Origin: Micromonospora rhizosphaerae
GTDB lineage: Bacteria > Actinomycetota > Actinomycetes > Mycobacteriales > Micromonosporaceae
NCBI RefSeq assembly: GCF_900091465.1
Contig: NZ_FMHV01000002.1
Location: forward strand, 6,572,001 to 6,636,000
DNA: 64,000 bases
Reading direction: 5' to 3'
Positions 1 to 8,419 of the stretch are shown one piece after another (the stretch's first letter is position 1; every line of letters begins with the position of its first letter). The translations under genes were made by a program, and so were the position numbers. The notes below the pieces were generated by a model. It ran no database searches. It was not told the origin of the DNA and worked only from the letters and a program-made list of their open reading frames with translations.

Positions 1-734
1 TGCTCCGACAGGCCGAGGTCCAGGTACCAGTTCCAGCGCTCCCGCAGCCAGTACTCGTGCCACTCCTCGTCGGTGCCCGGCTCGACGAAGAACTCCATCT
101 CCATCTGCTCGAACTCGCGGGTGCGGAAGATGAAGTTGCCCGGGGTGATCTCGTTGCGGAACGACTTGCCGGTCTGCGCGATGCCGAACGGCGGCTTCTT
201 CCGGGCGACGGTCTCCACGTTCTTGTAGTTGACGAAGATGCCCTGGGCGGTCTCCGGGCGCAGGTAGTGCAGGCCCTCGTCGCTCTCCACCGGGCCCAGG
301 TAGGTCTTCATCAGGCCGTTGAACATCCGCGGCTCGGTGAAGGTGCCCTTATTGCCGCAGTTGGGGCAGGTCAGCTCGGACAGCGAGGTTGGCGGACGGC
401 CCTGCTTGGCCTCGAACGCCTCCTCGAGGTGGTCCGCCCGGAACCGCTTGTGGCAGAACTGGCACTCGGTCAGCGGGTCGACGAACTCGGCGAGGTGGCC
501 GGAGGCCTCCCAGACCTGGGGGGCCAGGATGACCGCGGAGTCCAGGCCGACCACGTCGTCGCGCTGCTGGACCATGGTCTTCCACCACTGCCGGCGGACG
601 TTCTCCTTGAGCTCCACGCCGAGCGGACCGTAGTCCCACGCCGACCGGGTGCCCCCGTAGATCTCACTCGAGGGGAAGACGAAGCCCCGCCGCTTGGCGA
701 GGTTGACGATGGCGTCGATGCGGTCGGCTGGCAT
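1..734 (-). CDS. glyS: Glycyl-tRNA synthetase, N-terminal part (runs off the window)
   Basis: Charges tRNA-Gly with glycine in the cytoplasm. About 244 residues are present, from the ATG at 732-734 to the window edge, and the C-terminal catalytic and anticodon-binding parts lie outside. The class II motifs of the alpha2-type enzyme are visible: the start region [20 protein letters not shown], an SSEIYGG element, a Cys-X2-Cys pair (CQFCHKRF) with a second pair (CPNCGN) forming the insertion-domain zinc site, then [10 protein letters not shown] and the motif 2 region [16 protein letters not shown]. GlyQS of this dimeric type is normal for actinobacteria. A GGAGGAAAC-like ribosome site precedes the ATG. 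I am very sure of the family. Confidence 0.96.
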   Translation of the reverse strand, partial: MPADRIDAIVNLAKRRGFVFPSSEIYGGTRSAWDYGPLGVELKENVRRQWWKTMVQQRDDVVGLDSAVILAPQVWEASGHLAEFVDPLTECQFCHKRFRADHLEEAFEAKQGRPPTSLSELTCPNCGNKGTFTEPRMFNGLMKTYLGPVESDEGLHYLRPETAQGIFVNYKNVETVARKKPPFGIAQTGKSFRNEITPGNFIFRTREFEQMEMEFFVEPGTDEEWHEYWLRERWNWYLDLGLSE

Positions 735-850
735 GTTTCCTCCTACGCCGGCTGGCGGTCGGCGGGGGCGCGATGTGGGTGGGAACGGTCAGTTTCGGGA
801 CAACGGTACGGCTATCGGAGTCCCGAGCCCAGCAGAATACCGGGGGCGGG

Positions 851-1420
851 TCAGCTCACCCCGCAGACCTCCATGCCGCCCGTCTGCTGGTCCGACTTCA
901 GGGTCACCTGCTGGGTCTCCCGCCCGCCCCCGGTGAGGGTCACGTCGACGGGCACGGTGAGGGTCTGGGTGTCCACCCGACCCACCCGGTAGCCGGAGAT
1001 CTGCGGCTCGCTGGCCACCCGCTGCTCGAACTCCGGCCGGGATTCCTGCCGCTGCACGTCGTCGCAGAGCTTGTCGTACGCCCGGGACCAGTCCTTCTCC
1101 ACCAACGCCTGGTAGTAGTCGTCGGTCACCGCCCGCCCCTGCTCGTCGATCGCCTGGGCATTGGTCACCGCCAGCCCGACGATCGCCGCCCCGCCCCCGC
1201 CGCAGCAGAGCAGCACCGCGAGCGCGCCGACGCCGAGCCCGAGCCAGAGCCGGGCGCGACGGCCCTCGGTCGGCGGCGCGGCGAACGGCGGGGCCACCCC
1301 AGGGCCGGCCGGCGGCCCGGGGACGCCCGGCTCGGACGGCGACCCCGGGACCGGCGGCGCGCCGTCGGAGCCGGGCAGCATGGGGTGAGGGGGCGGGGCT
1401 GCCGGTCCGGGAGCGGTCAT
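851..1420 (-). CDS. Proline-rich membrane-anchored protein with a DUF4878-like extracellular domain
   Basis: Function unknown. The 189-residue product has a Pro/Gly-rich cytoplasmic N-terminus (residues 1-52), one transmembrane helix (about 57-85, containing a CCGGGG run) and an exported C-terminal domain of about 100 residues. That domain resembles the NTF2-like DUF4878 fold: a YYQALVEKDWSRAYDKLCDD helix, then strands ending in QQTGGMEVCGVS. Two cysteines in the exported domain could form a disulfide. TACCCT (1427-1432, read on the minus strand) sits six bases before the ATG, so the transcript is probably leaderless. The domain assignment is by pattern only. Confidence 0.7.
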   Translation of the reverse strand: MTAPGPAAPPPHPMLPGSDGAPPVPGSPSEPGVPGPPAGPGVAPPFAAPPTEGRRARLWLGLGVGALAVLLCCGGGGAAIVGLAVTNAQAIDEQGRAVTDDYYQALVEKDWSRAYDKLCDDVQRQESRPEFEQRVASEPQISGYRVGRVDTQTLTVPVDVTLTGGGRETQQVTLKSDQQTGGMEVCGVS

Positions 1421-1443
1421 AGGGAGAGGGTAGTGCCCAGGGC

Positions 1444-1785
1444 TCAGCGGTAAGGAGCAGCGGCTCGGTCACTGGCGACGACGACGATCTCACCGTCCGG
1501 CGCGGCGCTGGCCAGCGTCTCGTACGCCGACGGCTCGTCGACCGACTCGGCGAGCAACGGCACCGCGGCGATCTTGACGTCGAACCCGCCCAGCGCCCGC
1601 CGGTACGCCCCGACCGACTCCCACTCGGTGACCAGGCACCAGTGCGTCGGGTCGTCCAGCGCCCGCAGCAGCTCGCCGCGCAGGTAACCGGGGCGGGCGG
1701 CGAGCGCCGCGAGGGCGGCGTGGGCCCGCCCGGTGAAGGCGTCCGCTCCTTCGGTGTTCACGACGAACCGGTTGGTGACCAGCAA
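1444..1785 (-). CDS. Antibiotic-biosynthesis-monooxygenase (ABM) domain protein
   Basis: A small ferredoxin-fold protein of 113 residues. The pattern LVTNRFVVN, AHAALAALAARPGYLRGELLRA, HWCLVTEWESVGAYRRAL is typical of ABM-domain proteins, some of which are cofactor-free monooxygenases or haem-degrading enzymes. No haem ligand or substrate can be assigned. I chose the TTG at 1783-1785 because a GAGGAGG ribosome site lies about five bases upstream; the open frame continues much further but that part looks non-coding. The gene is divergent from the small membrane gene at 1813. Confidence 0.72.
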   Translation of the reverse strand: MLVTNRFVVNTEGADAFTGRAHAALAALAARPGYLRGELLRALDDPTHWCLVTEWESVGAYRRALGGFDVKIAAVPLLAESVDEPSAYETLASAAPDGEIVVVASDRAAAPYR

Positions 1786-1812
1786 CGGCGTCCTCCTCGT
1801 AGAGTCTGTGGA

Positions 1813-2070
1813 ATGGAGCGTACGCAAAGCCCTCTGCTGGCCCGCCTGGCCCGGGTCAATCCGACGGCGGTCTTCCTGGCCACGCTGGTCCTGGTGCTGG
1901 TGGCGCTCTTCGACCCGGGCCGGGTGGGCGGCGTGCTCCTGCTGGCGCTCGCCGCGGCGCTGTTCTGGCTGCTGGCCAGGACCTGGCCGGTGCAGGCACC
2001 GGCGACCCGGGTGATCCGGCTGCTGATCCTGATGCTGCTGGTCACGGTCGCCCTGGCCAAGCTCCTCTGA
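1813..2070 (+). CDS. Small two-helix membrane protein (DUF6703-like)
   Basis: An 85-residue integral membrane protein. After a short cytoplasmic N-terminus (MERTQSPLLARLARVN) come helices at about 16-33 and 36-52, then RTWPVQAPATRVIR and a third hydrophobic stretch ending LAKLL. I believe it belongs to a conserved actinobacterial family of unknown function, but the family name is from memory. The ATG at 1813 is favoured because TAGAGT (1800-1805) lies exactly seven bases before it, which fits a leaderless promoter. No role can be inferred from its neighbours. Confidence 0.72.
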   Translation: MERTQSPLLARLARVNPTAVFLATLVLVLVALFDPGRVGGVLLLALAAALFWLLARTWPVQAPATRVIRLLILMLLVTVALAKLL

Positions 2071-2085
2071 CATGCAATCATGCGT

Positions 2086-2109
2086 TTTTGACAATTAATT
2101 TCGTTATCG
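2086..2109 (+). promoter_or_regulatory. Candidate Zur operator / AT-rich promoter of znuA
   Basis: The 54 bases between 2071 and znuA are strikingly AT-rich for this genome. They contain an imperfect palindrome GACAA-N9-TTATC (2090-2108), with TTTTTGAC at 2084-2091 as a possible -35. Zur sites in actinobacteria are AT-rich palindromes in front of zinc-uptake genes, and a Zur gene lies 3 kb downstream, so a zinc operator is expected here. The match to the usual Zur box is weak and I cannot score it. Confidence 0.35.
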
Positions 2110-2124
2110 CGGACAGTGGTTGTC

Positions 2125-3069
2125 ATGACCGTTCGCTCCACTCCGCGCGCCCTGGCCGCCGTCGTCGCTCTGCTGACCCTCGGCGGGGTAGCCGGCTGCT
2201 CCGCCGACGGGTCGACCGGCGCCGACCCGAAGCGCGTCGACGTGGTGGCCGCCTTCTACCCGCTGCAGTTCCTCGCCGAGCGAATCGGCGGCGACGCGGT
2301 GAAGGTGACCAACCTGGCCAAGCCCGGCGCCGAGCCGCACGACCTGGAACTCAACCCGGGCCAGGTCGGCCAGGTCAGCGAGGCGGAACTGATCGTCTAC
2401 CTGAAGGGCTTCCAGCCGGCCGTGGACGACGCGGTCGACCAGAACGCCGGCGACCGGGCGTTCGACGTGGCCAGCGTGCAGCCGCTGCTCGACGCGGCGG
2501 CCGCCGGCCACCAGCACGAGGGCGGCGAGGCCGGACACGAGGAGGAGCCGACCGGCGGCAAGGACCCGCACGTCTGGCTCGACCCGACCCGGCTGGCGAC
2601 CATCGGCGACCGGCTCGCCGAGCGGCTCGGCAAGGCCGATCCGGACCGGGCCGCCGACTTCACCGCCCGGGCCAGGGCCCTCCGCGCCGACCTGGAGAAG
2701 CTGGACACCGAGTACGCGCAGGGCCTGCAGACCTGCCAGCGCCGGGAGATGGTGACCAGCCACACCGCCTTCGGCTACCTGGCCGCGCGCTACCGGCTCG
2801 AGCAGGTCGGCATCACCGGCCTCACCCCCGAGGCCGAGCCATCCCCGCAGCGACTCGCCGAGGTGGCGAAGGAGGCCCGGGAGCACGGGGCCACCACCAT
2901 CTTCTTCGAGACGCTGGTCAGCCCGAAGGTCGCCGAGACCATCGCCCGCGAGGTCGGGGCGAAGACCGCGGTGCTCGATCCGATCGAGGGCGCGCCGGCC
3001 GCGGGTGACTACCTGTCGGCGATGCGCGCCGATCTCCAGACCCTGCGAACCGCGTTGGACTGCTCATGA
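2125..3069 (+). CDS. znuA: Zinc ABC transporter, substrate-binding lipoprotein
   Basis: Captures Zn2+ (possibly Mn2+) outside the membrane for the ZnuBC transporter. The 314-residue protein has a lipoprotein signal ending GGVAGC (Cys25). The cluster A-I metal ligands of the family are in place: His in EPHDLELNP, His in DPHVWLDP, His in TSHTAFGYL and an acidic residue in VLDPIEG. Between the first two ligands is a His/Glu-rich loop (AGHQHEGGEAGHEEEP), the mark of zinc- rather than manganese-specific members. The ATG at 2125 was chosen over the GTG at 2116 because it gives the normal signal peptide. The 3' end overlaps znuC by 4 bp. Confidence 0.93.
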   Translation: MTVRSTPRALAAVVALLTLGGVAGCSADGSTGADPKRVDVVAAFYPLQFLAERIGGDAVKVTNLAKPGAEPHDLELNPGQVGQVSEAELIVYLKGFQPAVDDAVDQNAGDRAFDVASVQPLLDAAAAGHQHEGGEAGHEEEPTGGKDPHVWLDPTRLATIGDRLAERLGKADPDRAADFTARARALRADLEKLDTEYAQGLQTCQRREMVTSHTAFGYLAARYRLEQVGITGLTPEAEPSPQRLAEVAKEAREHGATTIFFETLVSPKVAETIAREVGAKTAVLDPIEGAPAAGDYLSAMRADLQTLRTALDCS

Positions 3070-3827
3070 GTGAACCCGTGATCCAGGTCGCGCACGCGAC
3101 GGTCGGCTACGACGGCCGCACCGTGCTGCGGGACGTCTCGCTGACCGTCACCGCCGGCGAGGTGGTCGCCGTGCTCGGCGCCAACGGCTCCGGCAAGTCC
3201 ACCCTGATCCGCGCGGTGCTCGGGCTGGTCCCAATCAGCGCCGGGTCGATCACCGTCTTCGGCACCCCGCAGCGCCGGTTCCGGCAGTGGCGGCGGGTCG
3301 GGTACGTCCCGCAGCGGCTGGGTGCCGGCAGCGGCGTACCGGCCACGGTGGGCGAGGTGGTCGCCTCCGGCCGGCTGGCCCGCCGGGGCGTGCTGCGCCC
3401 GCCGGGGCGCGCCGACCGGGCGGCCGTCGCCACGGCGCTGCGCGCGGTCGGGCTGGCCGACCGGGCCGGCGACCCGGTCGCCACCCTCTCCGGCGGCCAG
3501 CAGCAGCGCACCCTGATCGCCCGGGCGCTGGCCGGCGAGCCGGAACTGCTGGTGCTCGACGAGCCGACCGCCGGGGTCGACGCGGTCAGCCAGGAGGCGT
3601 TCGCCGGGGCACTGCGCGGGTTCCTGAACGACGGCGGGACGGTGCTGCTGGTCGCCCACGAACTCGGGCCGCTGCGGCCGCTGATCAGCCGGGCGGTCGT
3701 CGTACACGAGGGTGGGATCTGTCACGACGGCGCGGTGCCGGAGCCCGCCGGCCACCACGCGGAGCCCGACCACGACCACGTGCATCCGCACGGTCCCGAG
3801 GAGCCCGCCGGGCTGTGGAGCAGTTGA
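3066..3827 (+). CDS. znuC: Zinc ABC transporter, ATP-binding protein
   Basis: Powers zinc import through ZnuB. The 253 residues include Walker A GANGSGKST, signature LSGGQQQR, Walker B LLVLDEPTAGVD and the H-loop VAHE. The last 25 residues form a histidine-rich tail (HHAEPDHDHVHPHG) beyond the usual ATPase core, which could bind zinc in the cytoplasm. The ATG at 3066 overlaps the znuA stop (ATGA), so translation is coupled, and znuB starts 2 bp after its stop. Confidence 0.93.
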   Translation: MSEPVIQVAHATVGYDGRTVLRDVSLTVTAGEVVAVLGANGSGKSTLIRAVLGLVPISAGSITVFGTPQRRFRQWRRVGYVPQRLGAGSGVPATVGEVVASGRLARRGVLRPPGRADRAAVATALRAVGLADRAGDPVATLSGGQQQRTLIARALAGEPELLVLDEPTAGVDAVSQEAFAGALRGFLNDGGTVLLVAHELGPLRPLISRAVVVHEGGICHDGAVPEPAGHHAEPDHDHVHPHGPEEPAGLWSS

Positions 3828-3829
3828 GC

Positions 3830-4702
3830 ATGGACCTCTTCCAGTACGACTTCATGCTGCGCGCCCTGGTCGGCGCGCTGGTCATCGGGCTGGCCGCGCC
3901 GGCCCTCGGGATCTACCTGGTGCAGCGGCGGCTGGCGCTGATCGGTGACGGCATCGGGCACGTGGCGCTCACCGGGGTCGGCGCCGGGCTGCTGCTCAAC
4001 CGCTCCCCAGTCCTGGTGGCGGTGATCGCGGCGACGCTCGGGGCGATCACCATCGAGCTGCTCCGCTCCCGCGGCCGCACCTCCGGCGACCTGGCCCTGG
4101 CGCTGCTCTTCTACGGCGGTATCGCCGGCGGCGTGATGCTCGTCGGCCTCTCCGACGCCAGCAACGCCTCGCTCAACTCGTACCTCTTCGGGTCGCTCAC
4201 CACCACCTCACCGGCCGACCTGACCACCATCCTGGTGCTCGGCGTGGCGATCCTGGTCACCATGCTGGCGCTGCGCCCGGCGCTCTTCGCGGTCTGCCAC
4301 GACGAGGAGTACGCCCGGGTCTCCGGCCTGCCGGTCCGAGCGCTCAACCTGCTGCTCGCGGTGACCACCGCGGTCACCGTCACCATCGCCATGCGGGCCG
4401 TCGGCGTGCTGCTGATCAGCGCGCTGATGGTGGTGCCGGTGGCCACCGCGCAGCAGATCACCCGCGGCTTCCGCAGCACCATGGCGGCCGCGATGACGCT
4501 CGGGCTCTTCGCCGCCGGCGCGGGCATCTGGGTGGCCGCCACCGCGGACACCGCCCCGGGCGCCTCGGTGGTGCTGCTGGCCATCGCCTCGTTCCTGGTC
4601 GTCGCGCTCGCCGCGGCGGGCTGGCGGGCGCTGCGCCGGCGCACCGGCCCGGCCGCCGCGCCCGCCGACGAGCCGCACGAGCACGAGGTGGTGCTCCGGT
4701 GA
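3830..4702 (+). CDS. znuB: Zinc ABC transporter, permease
   Basis: Membrane channel of the zinc importer, 290 residues, ABC-3 family, with about eight hydrophobic helices. The family patterns GLAAPALGIYLVQRRLALIGDGIGHVAL near the N-terminus and AMRAVGVLLISALMVVPVATA in the second half are clear. The C-terminus carries another His-rich tail (DEPHEHEVV). The ATG at 3830 follows the znuC stop by 2 bp, with GTGGAG as a possible ribosome site; in-frame GTG 3815 is an alternative. Confidence 0.92.
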   Translation: MDLFQYDFMLRALVGALVIGLAAPALGIYLVQRRLALIGDGIGHVALTGVGAGLLLNRSPVLVAVIAATLGAITIELLRSRGRTSGDLALALLFYGGIAGGVMLVGLSDASNASLNSYLFGSLTTTSPADLTTILVLGVAILVTMLALRPALFAVCHDEEYARVSGLPVRALNLLLAVTTAVTVTIAMRAVGVLLISALMVVPVATAQQITRGFRSTMAAAMTLGLFAAGAGIWVAATADTAPGASVVLLAIASFLVVALAAAGWRALRRRTGPAAAPADEPHEHEVVLR

Positions 4703-4745
4703 GGCCGCACCGGCCGGCTCTCCTGGCATTGGTTACCGTTACGGG

Positions 4746-5045
4746 GTGACCGGCACGAACGGGTACGACGCCTTCGAGGGCGCCGGCGAGCTGCTGCGTG
4801 CGCTGTCGGCGCCCATCCGGCTGGCGATCGTGAGCGAGCTGGCGCAGGGTGAACGATGCGTGCACGAGCTGGTGGAGAAGCTCGGCGCCCCGCAGCCGCT
4901 GGTCTCCCAACACCTGCGGGTGCTGCGCGGTGCGGGCGTGGTGCGCGGCTCCCGGCGCGGTCGCGAGATCGCGTACGTCCTCGTGGACGAGCACGTCGCG
5001 CACATCGTGGCGGACGCCGTCAGCCATGCCGGGGAGGGGTCATGA
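4746..5045 (+). CDS. SmtB/ArsR-family zinc-responsive repressor
   Basis: Winged-helix repressor of 99 residues. The HTH region PQPLVSQHLRVLRGAGVVRGSRRGREIAY is typical. The C-terminal helix has D-x-H-x10-H-x2-E (in VDEHVAHIVADAVSHAGEGS), exactly the spacing of the alpha-5 zinc site of SmtB and CzrA, so it should sense Zn2+ and leave DNA when zinc is high. Leaderless start: TACCGT (4734-4739) is six bases before the GTG. It overlaps zur by 4 bp (ATGA). Paired SmtB-Zur genes are known from mycobacteria, where the first controls the second; the same logic is inferred here. Confidence 0.92.
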   Translation: MTGTNGYDAFEGAGELLRALSAPIRLAIVSELAQGERCVHELVEKLGAPQPLVSQHLRVLRGAGVVRGSRRGREIAYVLVDEHVAHIVADAVSHAGEGS

Positions 5046-5428
5046 GCGAGCTCCGGAACACCCGGCAGCGGACGGCGGTCAGCGCGCTGCTGGCCGAGAT
5101 GGAGGGCTTCCACAGCGCGCAGGACCTGCACGCCATGCTGCGGCAGCGGGGCGAGCGCGTCGGCCTGACCACCGTCTACCGGACGCTGCAGGGGCTGGCC
5201 GACGCCGGCGAGATCGACGTGATGCGCCCGCCCGGCGCCGAGCACCTCTACCGGCGGTGCAGCGAGGGGCACCACCACCACCTGGTCTGCCGGGCCTGCG
5301 GGCGCACCGTGGAGGTGGCCGGGCCGGCGGTGGAGAGCTGGGCGGAGCGGGTCGCCGCCCAGCATGGGTACGCCGAGGTCAGCCACACCCTGGAGATCTT
5401 CGGCACCTGCCCGGCCTGCGCCGGCTGA
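5042..5428 (+). CDS. zur: Fur-family zinc uptake regulator
   Basis: Represses zinc-uptake genes when Zn2+ is plentiful. The 128-residue product has the Fur winged helix (TRQRTAVSALLAE, VGLTTVYRTLQGLADAGEID), the HHHH-containing hinge (EGHHHHLVCRACGRT) and two Cys-X2-Cys pairs (CRACG and CPACAG) that build the structural zinc site. The start ATG is inside the stop of the upstream SmtB-type gene, so both are made from one message. The neighbouring znuACB operon makes Zur the best assignment; a Fur or PerR role is less likely. Confidence 0.9.
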   Translation: MSELRNTRQRTAVSALLAEMEGFHSAQDLHAMLRQRGERVGLTTVYRTLQGLADAGEIDVMRPPGAEHLYRRCSEGHHHHLVCRACGRTVEVAGPAVESWAERVAAQHGYAEVSHTLEIFGTCPACAG

Positions 5429-5476
5429 GAAATCTCCACCGTGCCAGGGCGGCCGGAGCGTGGCACGCTGTCCCGC

Positions 5477-6082
5477 GTGAAGATCTACGCTGACCGTTTT
5501 CCGACCGCCGTCCGTCAGCTCCTCACCGATGTGCTCGTGGTCGTCTGGGTCTACGCGGCGATCCGCTTCGCGCTCTGGCTGCACGACCTGATCCAGAAAC
5601 TCGCCGTACCCGGACAGAAGCTGGAGGGGGCCGGCGGTGGTCTCGCCGACAACCTGGCCGACGCCGGCGGCAAGGTCGGCCGGGTGCCGCTGGTCGGCGA
5701 CGAGCTGACCGGGCCCTTCACCAAGGCCGCGGACGCCGCCCGGGCGGTCGCCGAGGCGGGCCGCGACCAGCAGGAACTCGTCGGCCAACTCGCCCTCGCG
5801 CTGAGCATCGCGGTGCTGGTCTTCCCGCTCGGCCTGGTGCTCTTCGGCTGGCTGCCGCTGCGGCTGCACTGGATGCGCCGGGCCGGCGCGGCGAAGGCGC
5901 TGGCCACCGCGCCCGCCGGCCGCGATCTGCTGGCGCTGCGGGCGCTCGCCGGTCAACCGCTGGGAAAGCTGACCCGGATCGCGCCCGACGTGGCCGAGGC
6001 CTGGCGGCGCGGCGACGACGCCACCGTCGACGCGCTCGCCGCCCTGGAGTTGCGCCGACTCGGCCTGCGTGGCGGCCGTTAA
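5477..6082 (+). CDS. Conserved membrane protein of unknown function
   Basis: A 201-residue protein with one hydrophobic helix near the N-terminus (LLTDVLVVVWVYAAIRFALWL), a hydrophilic Gly/Ala-rich stretch (residues 43-105) that is probably outside the cell, a second helix (QLALALSIAVLVFPLGLVLFGWL) and a cytoplasmic tail rich in Arg, Ala and Leu. No domain is recognised. The GTG at 5477 was chosen from the codon pattern; CACGCT sits seven bases before it, a weak leaderless match. The next tiny gene starts 9 bp after its stop. Confidence 0.75.
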   Translation: MKIYADRFPTAVRQLLTDVLVVVWVYAAIRFALWLHDLIQKLAVPGQKLEGAGGGLADNLADAGGKVGRVPLVGDELTGPFTKAADAARAVAEAGRDQQELVGQLALALSIAVLVFPLGLVLFGWLPLRLHWMRRAGAAKALATAPAGRDLLALRALAGQPLGKLTRIAPDVAEAWRRGDDATVDALAALELRRLGLRGGR

Positions 6083-6091
6083 GGTGTGCCG

Positions 6092-6259
6092 GTGCTCTAC
6101 TTCCTGATCGTCATCGCGGTGCTGCTGCTGGCGTACGCGGGCGTCCTGGTCAGCTTCGTGCGCAAGGGTCGCCGGATCCCGCCGGCGGCGTACCTGGTGC
6201 TGGCCGCGCTCAACGGGCTCATCCTGGCCGCGGTGCTGGCCTGGGCCATCGCCCGCTGA
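6092..6259 (+). CDS. Tiny two-helix membrane protein
   Basis: A 55-residue product, VLYFLIVIAVLLLAYAGVLV, then SFVRKGRRIPPAAY and a second helix ending AWAIAR: a hairpin membrane protein with a basic loop. AAGGTG lies eight bases before the GTG at 6092, overlapping the stop of the upstream membrane gene, so the two are likely co-translated. Function unknown. An in-frame GTG at 6086 is possible. Strong hydrophobicity and a terminator just downstream support a real gene. Confidence 0.62.
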   Translation: MLYFLIVIAVLLLAYAGVLVSFVRKGRRIPPAAYLVLAALNGLILAAVLAWAIAR

Positions 6260-6279
6260 GGCTCGCCCGCGCGGGATGC

Positions 6280-6321
6280 GGCATGTCGCGGTGTCCGGGC
6301 GACCGGAAACCGCGACATGCC
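6280..6321. terminator. Bidirectional hairpin terminator between convergent genes
   Basis: Perfect 13-bp stem GGCATGTCGCGGT (6280-6292) with ACCGCGACATGCC (6309-6321). After one mismatch, the stem continues with TCCGG/CCGGA closed by a GCGA (GNRA) tetraloop at 6299-6302. It sits between the + gene ending at 6259 and the - gene ending at 6332. There is no U-tract, as is common in actinobacteria. Confidence 0.75.
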
Positions 6322-6331
6322 ACAAGCCTCT

Positions 6332-8419
6332 TCACGAACGGGGAGGGATCCGGCGGCGGACGTCCTGCGCCGCGGAGGGGCCGGGCTGCCAGCGGGCCAC
6401 CCAGGGGGCGTCCGCGGGTGGGGTGGTCACCCCCTCCTCCAAGGCGACGTACCGGCCGGCGAGGATCCGCTTCGCCGCCGCCACGTCGAGCGAGTCGGTG
6501 TTGGACCAGAGCCCGGTGAACAGCTCCTCGACGCGGAGCCGGGCCTGCCGGCAGAACAGGTCGGCCAGCTCGACGTTCTCCGGGTGGCTGTCCCGCTCGG
6601 CGGCCGCCCGGACGCATACCGCCGACATCGCGAACAGCTCCGCGCCGATGTCTACCACCCGGCCGAGGAAGGCCTGCTTGCGTTCCATCTTCCCCTGCCA
6701 CCGAGACATCGCGTAGAACGTCGATCGGGCCAGCTTGCGGGAGGTGCGCTCGACGTGCCGCAGGTGGCCGGCGAGCGGGCCGAACTCGGCGTACGCACCG
6801 GGGGCCTGGCCCCGGCCGACGGCGAGGGTGGGCAGCCACTTCGCGTAGAAGAGGCCGGCCCGCGCGCCCGCCTTCGCCTTGCGGCCCAGACCGGCGTCCG
6901 GGTCGATGATGTCGCCGGCCACCGAGAGGTGCGCGTCGACCGCCTCCCGGGCGATCAGCAGGTGCATGATCTCGGTGGAACCCTCGAAGATCCGGTTGAT
7001 CCGCAGGTCGCGCAGCAACTGCTCGGCCCCGGCCGCGCGCTCGCCCCGGGCGGCGAGGGACTCGGCGGTCTCGTAGCCGCGGCCACCGCGGATCTGGATC
7101 AGCTCGTCGGCGATCTTCCAGGCCATCTCGCTGGCGTAGAGCTTGACCAGCGCCGCCTCGATCCGGATGTCGTTGCGGTCGTCGTCGGCCAGCAGGCAGC
7201 AGAGGTCCAGCATGCTCTCCATGCCGTACGTGGTGGCGGCGATGAAGGCGAGCTTCTTGGCGACCGCCTCGTGCGCGCCGACCGGCCGGCCCCACTGGAC
7301 CCGGTCGGCGGCCCACTCCCGGGCCACGTTCAACGACCACTTGCCCGCGCCCACGCACATCGCCGGCAGCGAGAGCCGCCCGGTGTTCAGCGTGGTCAGG
7401 GCGATCTTCAACCCCTTGCCCTCGCCACCGATGATGTTCTCCTTCGGCACGAAGACGTCGTGGAACCGGGTGAGGCTGTTCTCCAGACCGCGCAGACCGA
7501 CGAAGGCGTTGCGGCGCTCCACCGTGATGCCCTCGCTGTCGCCCTCGACCACGAAGGCGGTGATCCCACCGCGCCGCCCCTCGGCCGCCGGCACCCGGGC
7601 CATCACCACCAGCAGGGTGGCGACCGTGCCGTTGGTGGCCCAGAGCTTCACCCCGTTGAGCCGGTAACCGCTGCCGTCCGCGGTGGGCTCGGCGGTGGTG
7701 GCCAACCGGGCCGGGTCGGAGCCGACGTCCGGCTCGGTGAGCAGGAACGCGGAGACCTCGCCGGCGGCGAGCCGGGGCAGGAACCGCTGCTTCTGCTCGG
7801 GCGTGCCGAACATCTTCAGTGGCTGCGGCACACCGATCGACTGGTGGGCCGAGAGCAACGCGCCGATGGCCGGGTTGGCCGAGCCGACCCGCATCAGCGC
7901 CCGGCAGTAGTGCAGGTTGCTCAGCCCGAGCCCGCCGTACTTGCGGTCGATCTTCATGCCGAAGGCGCCCAGCCGGGCCAGCCCGTGGAACACCTCGTCC
8001 GGGATGTACGCGTCCCGCTCGATCGCCGCGCCGTCCACCTCGGAGTCCGCGTACGCCCCCAGCTCGCGGAGGAACTCCTCGGCGCGGGCCGCCTCCGCCG
8101 GGTCCGAGCGGGGCCAGGGGTTGATCAGGTCGAGCCGGAACCGGCCGAGGAAGAGCTCCTTGCCGAAGCTGGGACGGTCCCAGGCCGACTCGCGGGCGGC
8201 CTCGGCGACCTGGCGGGCCTCCTTTTCGGAGACCTGGCCCGCCTCGTACGGCAGCGGTGCCGCGCCACCCGCCTCGTCGATCGCGGTGGCGGTCTCGACC
8301 GCCTCGTCCCCCGCCGCGGGACCGGTGTGGGGGTCGTCGATCGGGGCGACCCGGCCGGTGGGACCGCCCGCTCCGGCTGCGCCCGCTTCGTCGGGTCGAC
8401 TGTTCTGTGTCGTGGTCAC
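6332..8419 (-). CDS. Acyl-CoA dehydrogenase with C-terminal extension
   Basis: FAD-dependent alpha,beta-dehydrogenation of acyl-CoA in fatty-acid oxidation. The 695-residue product has a low-complexity N-terminus (about 1-70), then the ACAD core: AFLLTEPDVGSDPARL and KLWATNGTVATLLVV (FAD/substrate loop), GRLSLPAMCVGAGK, IRGGRGYETAES and the C-terminal catalytic region RINRIFEGSTEIM (the Glu of FEGSTE is the expected general base). About 180 residues follow, as in the long FadE-type and VLCAD-like family. The GTG start is preceded by GAGGGG. Chain-length preference cannot be told. Confidence 0.93.
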   Translation of the reverse strand: MTTTQNSRPDEAGAAGAGGPTGRVAPIDDPHTGPAAGDEAVETATAIDEAGGAAPLPYEAGQVSEKEARQVAEAARESAWDRPSFGKELFLGRFRLDLINPWPRSDPAEAARAEEFLRELGAYADSEVDGAAIERDAYIPDEVFHGLARLGAFGMKIDRKYGGLGLSNLHYCRALMRVGSANPAIGALLSAHQSIGVPQPLKMFGTPEQKQRFLPRLAAGEVSAFLLTEPDVGSDPARLATTAEPTADGSGYRLNGVKLWATNGTVATLLVVMARVPAAEGRRGGITAFVVEGDSEGITVERRNAFVGLRGLENSLTRFHDVFVPKENIIGGEGKGLKIALTTLNTGRLSLPAMCVGAGKWSLNVAREWAADRVQWGRPVGAHEAVAKKLAFIAATTYGMESMLDLCCLLADDDRNDIRIEAALVKLYASEMAWKIADELIQIRGGRGYETAESLAARGERAAGAEQLLRDLRINRIFEGSTEIMHLLIAREAVDAHLSVAGDIIDPDAGLGRKAKAGARAGLFYAKWLPTLAVGRGQAPGAYAEFGPLAGHLRHVERTSRKLARSTFYAMSRWQGKMERKQAFLGRVVDIGAELFAMSAVCVRAAAERDSHPENVELADLFCRQARLRVEELFTGLWSNTDSLDVAAAKRILAGRYVALEEGVTTPPADAPWVARWQPGPSAAQDVRRRIPPRS

